A stretch of 64,000 bases of DNA. Origin: Taudactylus pleione (Eukaryota > Chordata > Amphibia > Anura > Myobatrachidae). Location of the stretch: assembly GCA_031769625.1 (NCBI GenBank), contig JAUIMM010000721.1, forward strand, positions 976,001-1,040,000. Reading direction: 5' to 3'. The translations under genes were made by a program, and so were the position numbers. Every line of letters starts with the position of its first letter. The first letter of the stretch is position 1. Positions 44,841 to 58,980 of the stretch are shown here, one piece after another. The notes under the pieces were generated by a model, which saw nothing but the letters and a program-made list of their open reading frames with translations, did no database searches and had not been told where the DNA came from.

Positions 44841-46739
44841 GGTTTTATCTCCCTATACCCCCACTGGTTTTCCCTCTTTCCTTCCCCTCCCTTCTTCTGC
44901 CATTATTCCCTTTAGTATTAATTATGCACCAAAGTAGGAAAAGAGGCTTTAATCTAGGACTTAATTTGTTTTTGTTTTTTTATTACCTAGAGATACTGAT
45001 ACTGTTATTGCATTTTATGTTAGCTAAAGTGTAACATATCCATGTTTTAATTGCTTGAATTGTAGAAGTTAGAATCTAACTGATCCTCTACCCAATGGTA
45101 GTAGATCCCTGTCTTAATTAACTTAGATCATTATATGTATAATTGTCCTGCTTTTGCATCTTTGCTGATTATACAAGTGCAATATTCAGAGTGGCTTCAA
45201 ATCAGTTCACGTCCTATGGGTAACCATAACAGTACAAAGTTTTTAGCCAGGCCAACTATTCTCTCACAGTGACATGTAATTACATGGATTGTGCTGTACT
45301 CCAATATTTAGGACCATGGTGTATACTCATACAATGCAGTTTTTTATGTCAAGAGGTGCATGTATACCTGAAATGTTTCGATACACACACAGTCTGGACA
45401 AGACTGACTCATTTAGAATGGATATAAAGTATTATGTTTGAGAGATTTTAGCTTTTATCAGATAGGAGCAATCATTGCCAAACACCAAAGAATCAGAGTG
45501 ACAAACATTTTATTTCCTTTCTATTGTAATTTAATTTCAATCCAACATTGTACTTACTGTATAGAACACTGGGAATGGATATGTATGACTGCCGAATGTC
45601 AGGCCGGCGGTAGAAATCCTGACACAGGTGAAGATCCTGACAGTGAAGGTAAGTAGGCTCTCTCTCTACCCCTTCCCCCTAACCTTCCCTTTGGGGTGCC
45701 TAAACCTCACCCCCCCTCCCCTCACCCTAAACCTAACTCCCAGGGGAGTGCCTAATCCTAACCCCCCCTTCCCCTAGCCTAACTCTCCCAGGGGTGTTCC
45801 TAACCCTAAGTCCCCCCAGGAGTACCTAAACATAGCCCCTGCCTACCGAAGCTAAGAGGTCCCAATGCATGGCTTTCATTTATTTGGTATGACTGGCATC
45901 AGGATTTCGGTGGGTGGATAATGATAGGCATCGGGATTTCAATGCCTATCAGTCCCATGCCGGAATTTGACAGGTCGGGTAGCTGGCGGTCGGGATTTCG
46001 ACCACCAGTTTCTGACTGTCTACCTTCTACGAGACACATTGGTTTAAATTCCTCTCTATGTATAGCATTTACACTCTGGCAACATTGTATATTAATATAA
46101 TTGTTTTTTATTGTTTATCTGGTATATCTCTTTTATGTCTTGTTTTTATGAAATTCTATGTGTTTATATGTATTTTATTAAAAGCTGTTAAAATTTTAAC
46201 TAATAGAACTATCTGACTGAACATCTTCTAATTTATTTTCTTCCCTGCAAGTATGTAATCCATTCTCAAGATGCTAATTCTCACTTCTGCTTTGCAATTC
46301 AGTCTCACTCAGATCAGCTGTTTTTTAATAGTATGTGATCCATTTCCATCTAGCAAGCTACAAATTGTTACCTACATTTCTGCCTCATGTAATTTATATG
46401 TTTGCAAAGATTGTGATGTAATGACTTGATTGTAATTGGTATTACCTGGCTGGGAAATGATGTTCAGTGAAGCCTAATTTATTCAAGGATACTGCTTGCG
46501 TTTACTCAAACCCAGGGCTTATTCTTTGATTAGTGGGGCATTTCTGCTCAGCTGTAGAATGTCTCAGACATAGTTTAAGTTTAGAATCAGTCTAGAGGCA
46601 GTCATGGATGACAATGGCAGCTATGTATTATAAGTACTAAATGCATTATAAAAACAAAGTGTACTTTATGTAACAGTTAAAAAAAAAAACAGTTGAACAT
46701 CATCTAAAACAAGTAAAATAAAAAAAGCCATAATGTTAC
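44841..46739. other. No gene; possible MITE at about 45,590-46,030
   Basis: 45,590-46,030 is a GC-rich island with repeats of CCTAACC/CCCAGGGG type, bracketed by related inverted phrases (GGCGGTAGAAATCCTGAC and GTCGGGATTTCGACC), which suggests a small non-autonomous element. Nothing else is recognised. Confidence 0.35.
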
Positions 46740-49335
46740 AAATGTACAGTCTGAACATGCCTGGAACTAAGAGAGGCACATCCAAAACCCTTAGAACTAT
46801 GTGTACAAATGCTGGGAGCTTAGGAGATAAAATCTAATAGTAATAGTGATTAGGGATGATCTGGATATTGTAGCTACTAAGGAGTCATGGTGCAATGAAA
46901 AACATGACTGGGACATAGCTATACCGGGATATATTTTTTTTTTAGAAAAGAGAGTAATTGGAGGAGAGGTAGCTACTCTACCAGATGTAAATTGGGAGGG
47001 CTCTTTTGCAAGTTCCACTAGAAGTGGGGACTTCCTAAATGCCTCACAGGGAGCACCCCTCAACCAACTGGTGAGAGCCCACTTGCAAAGACGCTATACT
47101 AGACATCATACTCACAAATGGTCATAGGATATCAGATATAAGTGTTGGAGAGAACCTAGGATCCAGTGACCATCAAGCAATATGGTTTGTATAACGACAG
47201 GGTCTGACTCATGCCACACAAACATAAAGGTGTTAGATTTTCAGAAGGCTGATTTTGTAGAGATGGGGAGATGTGTAAGCAATTCATTGGCAGATGGGAG
47301 GAACTTGGAAGAAGTGCGGGAGAGGTGTGAAAATTAAAAAGTGCAATACTGAAACCAACAGATCTTTGTATAGAAAAGGGTTAGGAAAGGCACATGGAAA
47401 AGAAAGCCAGTATGGTTCACAAAAGTAGTATCAGCTAGTGTAAAAGCAAAATAGGGGGCATTTAGGAAATATAAACAGACTCAGAAAAATGAAGACAAAG
47501 AGCTGTATTTTATCATTAGGAAGAAGGCAATCAGATGTGCAAAGGCTCAGGCTGAAGAGAAAATGGCCAGTCAGTAAGTAATGGAACCAAAACTTTTTTT
47601 TAAGTATATAAATGAAATAAAATCAAATGGTGGAATAATAAGAATGCAAACGAACAGTGAGAGTCTTGTGGAGAGAGACAAGGCCATAACAGATTATCTA
47701 AAAAAAATATATTTTTTTATTTTACTACAGAAGGAGAAGGGAAGGGGCCACAGTTAAGTTGCAGGGATATACATGAGGTAGATACAAGTATACTTACAGA
47801 GGAATAGGTCTGAACTGACAAAACTGAAAGTGGACAAATCAATGGGGCCAGATGGGATACATCCAAGGATACTAAAAGAGATTAAAGGGGTGCTGGTAAC
47901 ACCATTAACAGAATTGTTCAACCAGTCACTAGCTACTGGAGTAATTCCAGAGGACTAGAAAAGAGCTTTTGTAATCCCCACTGCACAAATGTGGAAGCAA
48001 GGACATCAGTAGTAGGGAAAGTAATGGAATCACTATTAAAAGAAAGACTTGTGGAACATCTCAAATGCAACAATTTACAGGATCCCAAACAGCATGAGTT
48101 TATTTGGTGGGAGATCATGCCAAACAAATCTTATTGATATTTTTGACTGGGTGACTAAAGTAATAGATCAAGGGGGAGGGGGCATAAATGTAGCTTATCT
48201 AGACTTTAATAAGGCTTTTGACACTGTCCCACATCACAGACTGATAAATAAACTTGAAAAAGTGGAACTGGATACTAAGATGGTTAAATGGATAAGAACT
48301 TGGTTGCACAGTAGGAAACAGAGAGTTGTAGTAAATGGAGTTCAGTCTCAGGAGGGAATTGTGACAAGTGGTGTACCCAAGGTTCTGTACTTGGGCCAGC
48401 ACTTTTTATATCTTTGTTGGTGACATTGCAAATGGTATTAAAAGGGGAAATATGCCTTTTTGCAGATTACTAAAATATACAACAGGGTAGACACACATGG
48501 GGCGGTAAGACAAATGATGGAGGTTGTAGGTAGATTAGAGGAATGGACAAGAACATGGCAACTACAGCTTAATGCAATATTATTCACTTGGTTATCAAAA
48601 ACCCAAAAGCTAAATAAAGTATTGAAGGTACTCTAATTGAAACTACAGAGGATGAAAGGGATCTAGGAATCACTATTTCAGGTGACTTAAAGGCAAGCAA
48701 ACGTAACAAAGCAATGAGCAAGGTAAGTCAGATGATTGGTTGTATAGGGAGATGAATCAGTAGCAGAAAGAAAGAAGCGATAATACCACTGTCTAGGTCA
48801 TTGGTACGGCCTCATCTAGAATATGGTGTTCAGTTCTGGAGGCCACATCTACAGGAGGATATAAATACATTAGAGACTATACATTGAAGGGCAACTAAAA
48901 TGGTGCAAGGTCTACACCACAGAACTTAACAGGAAAGACTAAGAGCTCAATATGTTTAGTCTGGAGCAGAGAAGGGAAAGGGGGGACATGATAGAACTTT
49001 CAAATATTATCATGGGTTTTAACAAGGTGCAGTAGGGAGACATTCTTCAAAAGAAGAGAAGTATTAAAACACGAGGACATGCACTGAAACTGGAGGGATG
49101 TTAAGTTGAGGAAAAAATACTTCACAGAAAGTGTAGTAGATAAGTGGAATATCCTCCCATCAGAGGTGGTAGAGGCTAATACAGTAGAACAATTTAAACA
49201 TGCATGTGATAGGTATAAGAATATCCTTACAAAGAACTTAGGATCACATAGGGCTGAGGTTACCAAAAGGTAAAAAAGAGCAGACTAGATGGGCCAAGTG
49301 GTTCTTATCTGCCATCAAATTTTATGTCTCTATGT
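46740..49335 (+). mobile_element. CR1/L2-like non-LTR retrotransposon, decayed
   Basis: The endonuclease remnant (about 46,840-47,200) shows ATKESW, IPGY and a late SSDHQA motif. The reverse transcriptase is at about 47,800-48,500 with LIDIFDWVTKVIDQG, AYLDFNKAFDTVPHHRL and QRVVVNGVQS. The 3' tail reads like vertebrate CR1/L2-type ends (GATGGGCCAAGTGGTTCTTA, then a TATGTCTCTATG repeat at 49,322). The 124-codon piece 48,049-48,423 is the longest open part. Dead by many stops. Confidence 0.75.
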
Positions 49336-49861
49336 ATCTGAGTGCTGCTTAGTCTGAGCACTTTTTATTGTAAATTTTTGACTGCTGACCACACAGAGGT
49401 TTAGAGATATAGATAAAATTAGTTTTAAACCATTAATTCATGTAAATCTGAAATCTATTAGGGATTTCTCTAATATTTGTAAACTTTGGTAAAATAAACC
49501 TTTATACTAATGTTATGTGTGTCTGATTAGAGGTGCCATTTAGTTTTTGCATTGTCACCCCCCTTCCAACTTACCTGTTGCTGGGCGTTGGGAGCATAGG
49601 TGCCAGAGTAGCAGGAGGCAGAGACTGGAGCAGCGGAGGCAGAGACTGGAGCAGCAGCCACAGATGGTCAAGGGCTGTGCTTTACAGCACTAGGCTAAAC
49701 AGCTTCCTCCCCTGTGTAGTGCAGGGGCCATGCATCCTATTGCTATAAAGCACAGCCCCTGTCTATCTACGGCCACTGCTCCACATTGGCACCTTTCAAG
49801 TGTTTGAGGGAGCGATGCCACCTAAATGCCCCCCCCCTGTTCTGATGTCTTTGTCTATTAC
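49336..49861. other. Simple repeats, no gene
   Basis: Contains two copies of a 21-bp GGAGGCAGAGACTGGAGCAGC unit at about 49,614-49,655 and C-rich runs. No gene seen. Confidence 0.4.
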
Positions 49862-50812
49862 AGGTCAGACTGTGGCCTTTAAGATGCTGAAAATGGAGAA
49901 GATCCCAATGGACAACTTCCTCCTGGAATATAGCACCTCTCAGCCACAGCTGCCACCCACACATCACGACACATGAGATCACCTTTCATACCAACAGTGA
50001 CTGTTTGTCCAGGAGATGGCACCAGATGGGACACTCTAGTCTAGTCCATTAGCAAATACAATGTGAGTTTTCCAGTGAATATGACAATAAAATGTATAAC
50101 TCCAAATACTGCCCAATGTACAGTATCTTAATATAATTAAGTTGTTATTTTTATTTTGTTGATGGTCATTTATAGCTGAAAAAACTGATGTCTTTTGTTA
50201 TTGAAACCATGAAACTAAGATGGTGAACCATTGCACTGTTCAGATTGCTGGTGCTCTGGACTTTATCATCTGAGGAATGGTCCATTAGTACATCAAGCTG
50301 GAAAAATGTTTTTCTGATGGACACTGAATATCACGTAAAACATTGGTCAGACTTTGGACTTACCTGACTACAGGGCACATATACATCTTCTATATCCTGG
50401 TTCATACCAAACACTGCATTTAAGCTTTTCAGCCTAAAACATGGGGACCAGTTGCTACTACACTCCACCCTTGATGTGTGGATATTTGGTGTCCTAGTGG
50501 ACACAGCCCTCACTGGGTACTTCCCTTGGCAAGGAGTAGTGGCTACTGATCACATGTACAGGGACTTTGCTTGGTGGCAAGTGAAGGAGGATGATTCACG
50601 AGCCCCAGACAAATGAAATAAGTACTCCGTTACAGTGAGATGGATGTTGTCTAGATTTATGAGCCTAAATGCATCTGAAAGATGTTCTACAATGGACATT
50701 TTGATATATGGTCACTTTCCGTGGGAAACAGATATTCTATCTGAAGACATCATGAAAAAGAAATACTACAGAGGATATGAAGATATTGCTGCAGCTACGT
50801 GAAGGAGCAACA
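49862..50812 (+). pseudogene. Divergent SBK-like kinase pseudogene, copy 4
   Basis: Exon 2-like VAFKMLK and FLLEY after a TTACAG acceptor (49,862), then CLFVQEMAPDGTL in a shifted frame. Exon 3-like parts are VNHCTVQIAGALDFI (about 50,220), a degraded catalytic loop with KHWSDFGL, then STLDVWIFGV and ALTGYFPWQGV (about 50,465-50,535). Stops and shifts in every exon. More diverged than copies 1-3, so it probably derives from an older SBK duplicate. Confidence 0.7.
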
Positions 50813-53800
50813 AGAGGTAGGAATTGTGTGTATGTAGTGCTCTCCCTCAGACACTCCTAAGAGTAAAGTTACTAAAGTGCAGGTTTATAGGAGTGGAGGT
50901 GTTGCCATAGCAATAAGATTCTACCTAAAGTGTTTATCTATCAACTTCTAAAAAAGTTAATAGCTATAATCTGATAGGTTACTATGGGCAACATCTCTAC
51001 TTCTATAAACTTGCACTTTAATAAATATACCTCCTGGACACAGAGACAGACTAGGTGGTATAATGGACATCCTACTTTCTACGTGATACACTGTCTGAGA
51101 CATACTGTACCCCTCATAATCCACCTTTTCCATATCTTATTCCTGTGAGATTCACAACATCCATCTTCTCTCTCCACGCTCTTTGTGTTGCTGTGTTTGA
51201 TTGCTCAAATGCTGTGCAGTCTACCTTCACTATTTCACTGAATGGCAAAAATATTTTCTATCATTGGACCAACTAGTCTTAAACAAGGGGATTATAACAG
51301 CGGCAGGCTGCGGTCTCTGTGTTCACTTTCTTCCATTGAACTTTATGTCCTAGCCACAGAGTTGGACAATCGCTCTTTTGTTTATTTTCATATCTGCTCA
51401 ATTTCTAGTTTTTCCAGTTTGGCCTTCTTGCTGTGTGACCGTAAAGTAATTTCCTTTAGATTCAACTTTACTTGTGCCCCCAAATTAAAATGCACAATAA
51501 CAGTTGAACTCTTTCATACTGATTCATCATTTTCACTAAAACTATCTCCCTAATAACGTCCCTGTCCTACCTTGAATTGGTGCCTTTTATACAAAAGTTT
51601 TAATGTTTCTCTAGACAAAACAGCATCCAAAGCTCAACTGTGGCACAACACATAACCCCGCTACAGAACTACTAACACACTGGAGGACATCTTGCTCCAA
51701 AAATAACTTCCTTCTTTTTGAGTTTAACGTTTTGCCTTAAAACACAGGTCCTGAGTCAGAGTTGTGATTGCAGCTTTGATGTCACATGGACCGCAGATGC
51801 AAAAATATGCCAATAGTTTCAAAGCTTACTCTAGCATAGGGTCACCCACCGCTGCCTTCTCATAGGCTTCTGATGTCGCATACCAGCATAAATATTGTTA
51901 ACATTGATGCACATTGACCAGCCATGCAGCAGGTCTGACCTGTCTCAGATACAGCGGCTCTCCTGATATGCAGAGATCTCTAATCCTGAATATGTGATCA
52001 CAATGGATAATTTATGTATGCCTACTTAATGGCTTTTAAACAGTAAGAGACACCTGCATTTTTCAAACCATCCCCCTATTACCGGCCTCAGTAATATATA
52101 TATTACAATCAAACCTGCTAATGAGGGAGAGGGGGTTGTAGTATAGATAGTGTAGTGCGCTACTGGGGAGTAGAATATAGGGAAGATTAAGTGGGGATTA
52201 TGCTGCAGGTGACTTTTCCCGTTGTCACCAGGGTAAGAATAAACAGTGTAGAGAGCTTGTGTCTAGTTATGAATCGATATGCAGTTGTGTATAGACAATT
52301 ATTTAATTCATTGTTTGATATAAATGCAGTTGAAATAGTGTTAAAAACAGATTGATAATACACAATAAATGTAAATAAAAGAAAATAGATAAATAAATGA
52401 AAATAAAAAAGTACCAGTGTAGATTAAAATAGACATATACAATATTGGGTCAGAATTTGTGGCAAATGGTATCAAGATGTGAATTGAAAGGTAAAAACAT
52501 GCATAGGTTACATGTTTGAAATGAAAAATAAAAAAAAGTGTGGTCCAGTTATTCCTAGCATGAAATGCAGAGATGGAAATATGTAGTACCTCAGGTCACA
52601 GCTCGTCAGCTGAAGTTATTGTATACAAGGTAGCAATGGGTATGGATGGGTGCACGCACCTCCTACCTCATCTTGCTTGTAAGCTTGTTTGTCCTGGTTA
52701 TGTCCACCACACGTCCATGTGGCTGTGATAGTGTGTGAGCCTCCTGATATCTGGCTTCACCTTCAGTCCTCTGCTAGTGCTTGGGATGTCGCTTCAGATG
52801 GTCAGTGTTTGGCCACAATGGTGGGTGCTCTGGTGGTGAGCATGCATGCTGATCACCATTGGAGTGACTTGTTCTGGAGTCCGTGTGGCAGGTAGAAGGG
52901 GGGGCGTGGACAAAGCATTTCACCCGCTTGTAACTGTGTGGGCTTCATCAGGGCTGTGTTGTTCAGTGGTTAGTATGGTGGTCTTTTATCTGTATGCATA
53001 ATTGGCTCCCCCCTGAATAATCATATAGTTTGGAATGATACTAGGGTTGGTCTGTAGTAATATGTTCCTTCTCAGATAAAAAGTGCTTCGTTTTTCCTCA
53101 ATGATATTACTGACATACAGCGCAGTAGATATAAAGTATGTTTATTTGTTTGTACAATGTATAGTACTAAATGGAGAATAAAATTAAATTAAGATATGGA
53201 ATAGGGAATAATCTACAGAAGCGTACGTACAAATACAATCATCGATTGAGTATGCTAATGACTGATTATCCTGCAATATCAATAGGATGATATGTTATTC
53301 TCCTAAATGTATGTGTGACAAAGAAGGGGGTATATTGTGTTCATACATAGAATGTATATGTAAGATGATAGTATTTAATGGGAAATAGAGTAAAGAGGTT
53401 TAGTTGTAAAATCCAGATTTCTCATTACGTCCTCATTCGTTTTTGAGGTTTGGGATAGGTAGAGGATATTCAGTTCAGTTTGTTTGGATTGATGTTGTAG
53501 AACCATTTGGAATGTTGAAGTCTTGTTCTTAGTTGGATGTTTTCTTTTTGCCCTGTATTGTGAAGTATAGGTACTGTTTATGATATAACTACATAACCAG
53601 AGATTCATGAGTGGTCTCCCTCCTCATTACTGGTCTGGCCCACCCGGCTTAGCTTAGAAGTTCAGAAGTAGTTGGGCATGTCTAGGGTGGTATGTATGTA
53701 GTAATGGATACCTGTAAATACAAGTAAGAGATTTTAAATCAATTGAATGACAAAACTACTTATTCGTTTGTTAAGGGGTAACTCCAATGATAGAATTGAA

Positions 53801-53904
53801 AATAATTATAGCAATATGTTGTCCAGACATGAAAAACAAGGTACTATTACAGCACAGGAAAGAGAATATTTAATTATAATAAAAATCCTGTTCTCCCAGC
53901 AACA
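50813..53904. other. About 3 kb with no recognisable gene
   Basis: AT-rich with short simple repeats. At 52,912-52,953 the - strand carries CTGATGAAGCCCACACAG...GGGTGAAATGC, like the ends of frog Penelope-like elements. No frame above about 100 codons has domain content. Confidence 0.4.
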
Positions 53905-54352
53905 CACAGCCTCCCTAAAATTCCTCATGGAGTTTAGTATGTTCTTTCTCCTCTCATCCCAATATTATCAGTAGCAGTGGGATTGTGTTCAAGACCAATG
54001 AGCACTTTTTTTTGCCCGTGAGCTTTGCTACCAGGTTTGGTAGTATCTCCTACATGGCCCTGGAGATGTGCCAACTTGCGGACAAAGATAGCTTGTTTGT
54101 AGACTCCACACTTGATGTGTGGGCTCTTCATGTAGTCCTTTACTGCTTTCTCACATGTTTCCCTGGCAGATGGCACTACCCAGAGGCAGAGTAAATTTGC
54201 TGAATGGCAAACTCCCACCATTTGATGATCCTTCCTCACCATGGAACCGACTGCCCACTAAAGTATGGAGGATGTTTAGTCATCTTTTAGCCATAGACCA
54301 TAATCAGAGAAGTAAAGCCACTGATGTCTTAATGTTCATGGATGAGAGCTGA
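53905..54352 (+). pseudogene. SBK-like kinase pseudogene, copy 5
   Basis: An exon 2 fragment (LKFLMEFSMFFLLSSQ) is fused directly to late exon 3 (RFGSISYMALEMCQLADKDS, STLDVWALHV, then FSHLLAIDHNQRSKATDVL). The catalytic loop and DFG are deleted, and two frame changes follow. It is closer to copies 1-3 than copy 4 is. Confidence 0.75.
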
Positions 54353-56990
54353 AAAGCAGAAATGAGCTACAATAATAAGGATTATGGTTGGTATTAAGGT
54401 CTCCTCATGCTCAAGATAAAATGCCCAAGTGTGGGAAGCACCTTCAGGTATAAGAAGTATCTACCCTCGAATATAAATCACTTCTTAATCTGATTACCCA
54501 ACGCTATACCTTTGTAAATGATGTACAACAAAATTTATTTTTTTTAAAGTTACCAGTGTTATTTTAAATTAAAAGTGAATATCTCATTCATATAAATACA
54601 GTTGTATATTGGTATAAAGATTGAGATATATAATCCTCTCATATGGATACAACCCTTTGAGGGTTGAAAAGAGATTGTATTCATACAGTTGCAGTCTATC
54701 CATAGACTGGTCAGATATAACCTTTTGAGGTCAAATACTACATAAATTGTCCCAACTTGTACCTGCCATTACTGTCAGAGAAGTATAATGAGCCATTCAT
54801 AGCTTACATGGTGTTATCAGCAGTTAGCCACATTCCATTGTAAGAAGTGTAGAGAAGCTATGCATTATGGGTAACTGTTAGTGATGTCCATATTCTACAC
54901 ACAATGGAGTTTAAAAATAGAGTTTATTACTGTATTTCTTTCTCCGAATTCATCTTAGTGCTTATAAAGCATGTGCAAGAGAGATAAGTTTGGTCAATGC
55001 TATGTTGTACCAATCAGTGGGTTGGCAGCAGCTGCTCTCCCATTGGTTATAACGCAGGTTAAAGATCACCTGTGTATCACAGTCCACATGCATCTGACTG
55101 AGGAAGTGACATTTTCTTTATTCTAATCACTTTATACACACTTATTTATATCTACTATTTATATATCTGTATGTTTGGTATTAGCATTTTTGCATAACTA
55201 TTTTTGCTGCAAGACAGACACTTCAGCTACTAGTCAGGTTTTCCACCTTAGCCTGTTAGCCTGATCGTTATGAGCTTCATCTAACCCAAACACTCCCCCC
55301 TCCTATGACTCATTCCCTCCTGTTGCTGTGGACCAATAGAGGGAGTTAACACTTAGACCTATTGACAAGGGTATTGCATCTGCAACACACAGCAGCTGCT
55401 CTCCCATTGGTCACAACGCAGGTTAAAGATCACCTGTGTATCACAGTCCACATGCATCTGACTGAGGAAGCGACAGTGAAACGCGCGTCTCAGACCCGCG
55501 AATCCGGCTGTGTACAGGCGGGATTCGTCATGGCAGCATACTGACAGGCTCTTCTAGTGGCAGATTTTCTATACTACACACCGGCTCCCTGGAGGTGAGC
55601 GCTCAGGTACTTTTCATACTACACTTTCTTTAGCGCACTGAGTGGCTTTATTTAACAGAGACAAGTTTGTGACCCTGCAATACCTTTAGGGCAACAGAGC
55701 TCCACTTGTCCTGTACTAGCCATAGTGCAGCTACACTCATACTCTTTCTTCCTATCACTGCATATGCGATCTGGGATTCTCACCACTACCTTTGGTATAT
55801 GACTGGCAGCAGCACAGATCGCAAACCTATGCTGTGTTATTTCATTACGATAACTATTGTCTCTATGAGTACTCTCATTGGGGTGCGCCTATTAGAGGTT
55901 CCTGCAATGTTTACACCAGGACCTTCTTTTTAACGCAGTCCAACAGCAGATACTCATTGTACTTATTCCCTACCCTGGGAGTACCTTTATAGTATGCTCA
56001 CATGCCATTCAATGGTTATACAATGGCATGCAGCAGCTGCTATTTTGTAAACTCCACATAAAGGAGTAGCTTTACTTTTTCCTATAACCTTACTGTCTAC
56101 AAGTACCTGGGTGGCATCACAGGCGACCTACGTGTGATCTGCCTCTCATTACAACCTGTGATTTACTTATATTCATTTTGATATTTGCAGGGTCAGCTAT
56201 TATTTCATCTGACCCCCTTATCATTGTATTTCTCTGATTACTGTTCAGTGTTATTGTGCTGTGATATGTCACGTAACCTATATTGAATATTGTATGGTTA
56301 TTATCACATTCTTTTCTAGAAGATTTCCTTGTATGCTTCTGCCGTAATTCTGATTAGCCATTGTGCTATGACGACATTATGAGGTCATTGAACTAGTATA
56401 TGTTTTATATAGGTCTCAATATTGTATGAGACAGAGAATTATAGACCTATTTGTAATATTTCACTTAGCTTCACATAATTGTGATAAGTATTGTATTATA
56501 TGTTGTCTTATGTTCTATGTATGTTCGTGTTCTGCTTGTGATAATTTATAGCTGTTATTCCAACAGTAATGCCAATAAGTAACAGGCTCAGACTTGTTTT
56601 TGGTATTTTAAAATATATCTAATAAAAGTTATTTTTTATATATTATTCTTATTATAACCTTTACATTCGAGTGCCCCCAACAAGAGAGTTTTCTTCTTCT
56701 CCCCCATACTACCAAATCAGTGTGTACCTAGTATTTTAATAATATGGGCTTAATATCCAGAATGCCAACACCCCATACTAGGCTATATAAATCAAGATGT
56801 ACACAAAGGCTCTTAGCTGGTGCATGGATCTGAGGCTGCAGTAAGATGCCTGCAATGTAAATTGAACTACCTGGGCATTATTGAAATGAGGGCTCCCCAG
56901 AGAGGAGAAGATGAAGTACATCTTATGTTGAAGATGGTGAATTACCGGTGTCGTCTGAATACATAGACAAAAGTTGAGTATACAGTATAC
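54353..56990. other. Flank of the Penelope-like element with a repeated terminal segment
   Basis: A segment of about 95 bp with GCAGCTGCTCTCCCATTGGT and CATGCATCTGACTGAGGAAG occurs at 55,025-55,113 and again at 55,384-55,473. Such repeated ends fit the partial long terminal repeats of Penelope-like elements. No gene seen. Confidence 0.45.
55457..55494 (+). ncRNA. Hammerhead-ribozyme-like motif
   Basis: CTGAGGA (55,462-55,468) fits the CUGANGA core and GAAA (55,478-55,481) the second core. Stem III is ACGC paired with GCGT with no loop, followed by the C of a GTC cleavage site (55,489). Stem I is TCTGA (55,457-55,461) with TCAGA (55,490-55,494). Stem II is weak (A-T closing pair, then mismatch). 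Minimal hammerheads of this kind are known from Penelope-like elements. Probably a decayed copy. Confidence 0.4.
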
Positions 56991-56999
56991 TTTGTTTGT

Positions 57000-58980
57000 T
57001 ACTTGTAAATAAAGTGTGTTCATTTGTACTCACTGAAATGGTCACGTGTGTGTACTATTCATTTCGATCAGAACAAACCCAGCGTTATGCAGATGGCTTA
57101 TGGAAAACAGAAAAATCCTTCTAGACCTAATCTTACATGGGATAAACAACAGGCTCTGAAAGACCTCCGGTCCTATCAGGACATTGTAATCTGCCCTGCT
57201 GACAAGGGGGGCAGGGTGGTGGTACTCAACCTTTCATATTACAAGGAAGAAATCTATTCTCAACTTAGAGATGTCGTAACATAAAGAACTTGCAGTGGAT
57301 CCTACTAACATCTTCAAAAAAAGAGAGTTAGAAAGTATATTAGAGGAGGGAGTTGAAAAAAAATTAATCACCAACTCTATAGCAAAAGGTTTAGTTCCAA
57401 AATGGCCGGTGGCACCCATTCTGTACTCAACCCTGAAGATCCACAAGCACGCAATATATCCACCTGGATGCCCTATCATCAGCATCAGAGACTCTCTATA
57501 CTACACTGTTTCGCAGAATTTAGATTTCTTCTTTCAAAAACCTATACAGCAGTACCTTCTTCAAGGACACAACCATGTTCATCAATAAGCTGTCATCCAT
57601 TTCACCAATACCTGATGAGTGTTTTCTCTGCACTCTTGATGTGTGTAGCCTCTACACCAACATTCCCCATTCCAGGGGTTTGGAGGCTATCTGCAGGTTA
57701 CTGATTGGGAACACACTGTATACAGGACCGGATTTGTCATTCTTTTTTGCAATTATTACAGCTGACGCTCACAAGAAATTATTTTGTTTGACAAAAAATG
57801 GTTTATTCAACAGTGTGTTTGTGCCATGGGGTCATGCGTGGCCCCCTCATTCATGAACATATTCATGTTCGATGTGGAAAAAGACCTGTTTCTACTCACT
57901 TCATCTATGGACCATAAGATTGTTTTCCTAACAAGGTACATAGAGGATTTATTTTTGATATGGCAGGGCTCACAACAGGAGTTCTAAGAAGCCATGATTA
58001 CTGCAAACTTCTTGGATGAACACATCAAATTTACATATTCTATCAGCAAGCACACGGTCCAATATTTGGATGTCGAAATTTCGCAGGAAAATGGGATACT
58101 TAATATGGATCTATACAAAAAACCCACGGACTAACACTATCTTACATGCGAACAGTCAACATCCGTCAGCTATTATCCACAGCCTTCCATATTCCCAATT
58201 TTTGAGGGCGCAAATGATCTCCGACAACAGAGAGTATGGGGAAACAAATTGATGGTATATGATACAACAATTCGTACAAAGAGGATACGACGTACATCAA
58301 TTATTGGATACTAAAGTTAAGGTATTAGCCCATCCAGCTCGCACCATATGTGTTTAGCCAAAGACATCTGGCCTTTAATCACTTCAGATACTGATCTAAA
58401 ACCTCTTCACAGTACTGCTTTGAAGCCAAGTTATACCAGATCTAAAAACCTGAAGGATCTGTTGGTCCATAATGATATCTCCTATATGGGTGCAGTTCGT
58501 CTGAGTAATTTTCTACACCATAAACCAGGATGTTACACCTGTACTGGCTGCATGACATGCCGGTACATGGAGAGCGGGCAGTACATCCTACACCCCTATT
58601 CGGGTAAATAAATATCCATCAAGCATGTTTTAACATGCACAAGTAAGTTTGTAGCTTACTGCCTTCACTGTCCTTGTGGTCTGCTGTACATAGGCAAGAC
58701 CACAAGACAGTTTAAGGAGCAAATAACCCTTCATAGGTCAGCCATCTGGCTGGCACTGGAAGGTAAGGATCAAGACCAACCGGTCGCCCCTCCTTTTAAG
58801 GCACTGAAACACTCATTGGTGACCATTCACTATAAAATCCTGGACTGTGTACCGAAACAAATCAGAGGGGGAGATAGGGCAAATTACCTATTACAGTTTG
58901 AAGGGCGATGGATCTTTTCCCTCAGTACAATAAGTCCTTACGGATTAAACAAAACCAATCATTTAGGATGTTTCATCTGA
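57000..58980 (+). pseudogene. Penelope-like element: reverse transcriptase plus GIY-YIG region, broken
   Basis: Reading through frames: CPADKGGRVVVL (about 57,190), LYSTLKIHKH (57,422), LDVCSLYTNIPH (about 57,635), a GSCVAPSFMNI segment (57,830), RYIEDLFLIWQ (about 57,935, where relatives have YIDD), LYKKPTD (58,110), the Cys-rich linker CYTCTGCMTCRY (58,530) and GLLYIGKTTRQFKEQ (58,680) of the GIY-YIG endonuclease. This is the order of Penelope-like elements such as Neptune. Five or more frame breaks and the Asp to Glu change make it inactive. Confidence 0.8.

Noticed and set aside
45660..45860. Telomere-like CCTAACCCTAA tracts
   Set aside because: Irregular spacing inside a GC-rich repeat; no true TTAGGG array.
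52912..52953. Second hammerhead-like motif on the - strand (CTGATGA...GAAA)
   Set aside because: Cores and a possible stem II are present, but stems I and III do not pair convincingly.
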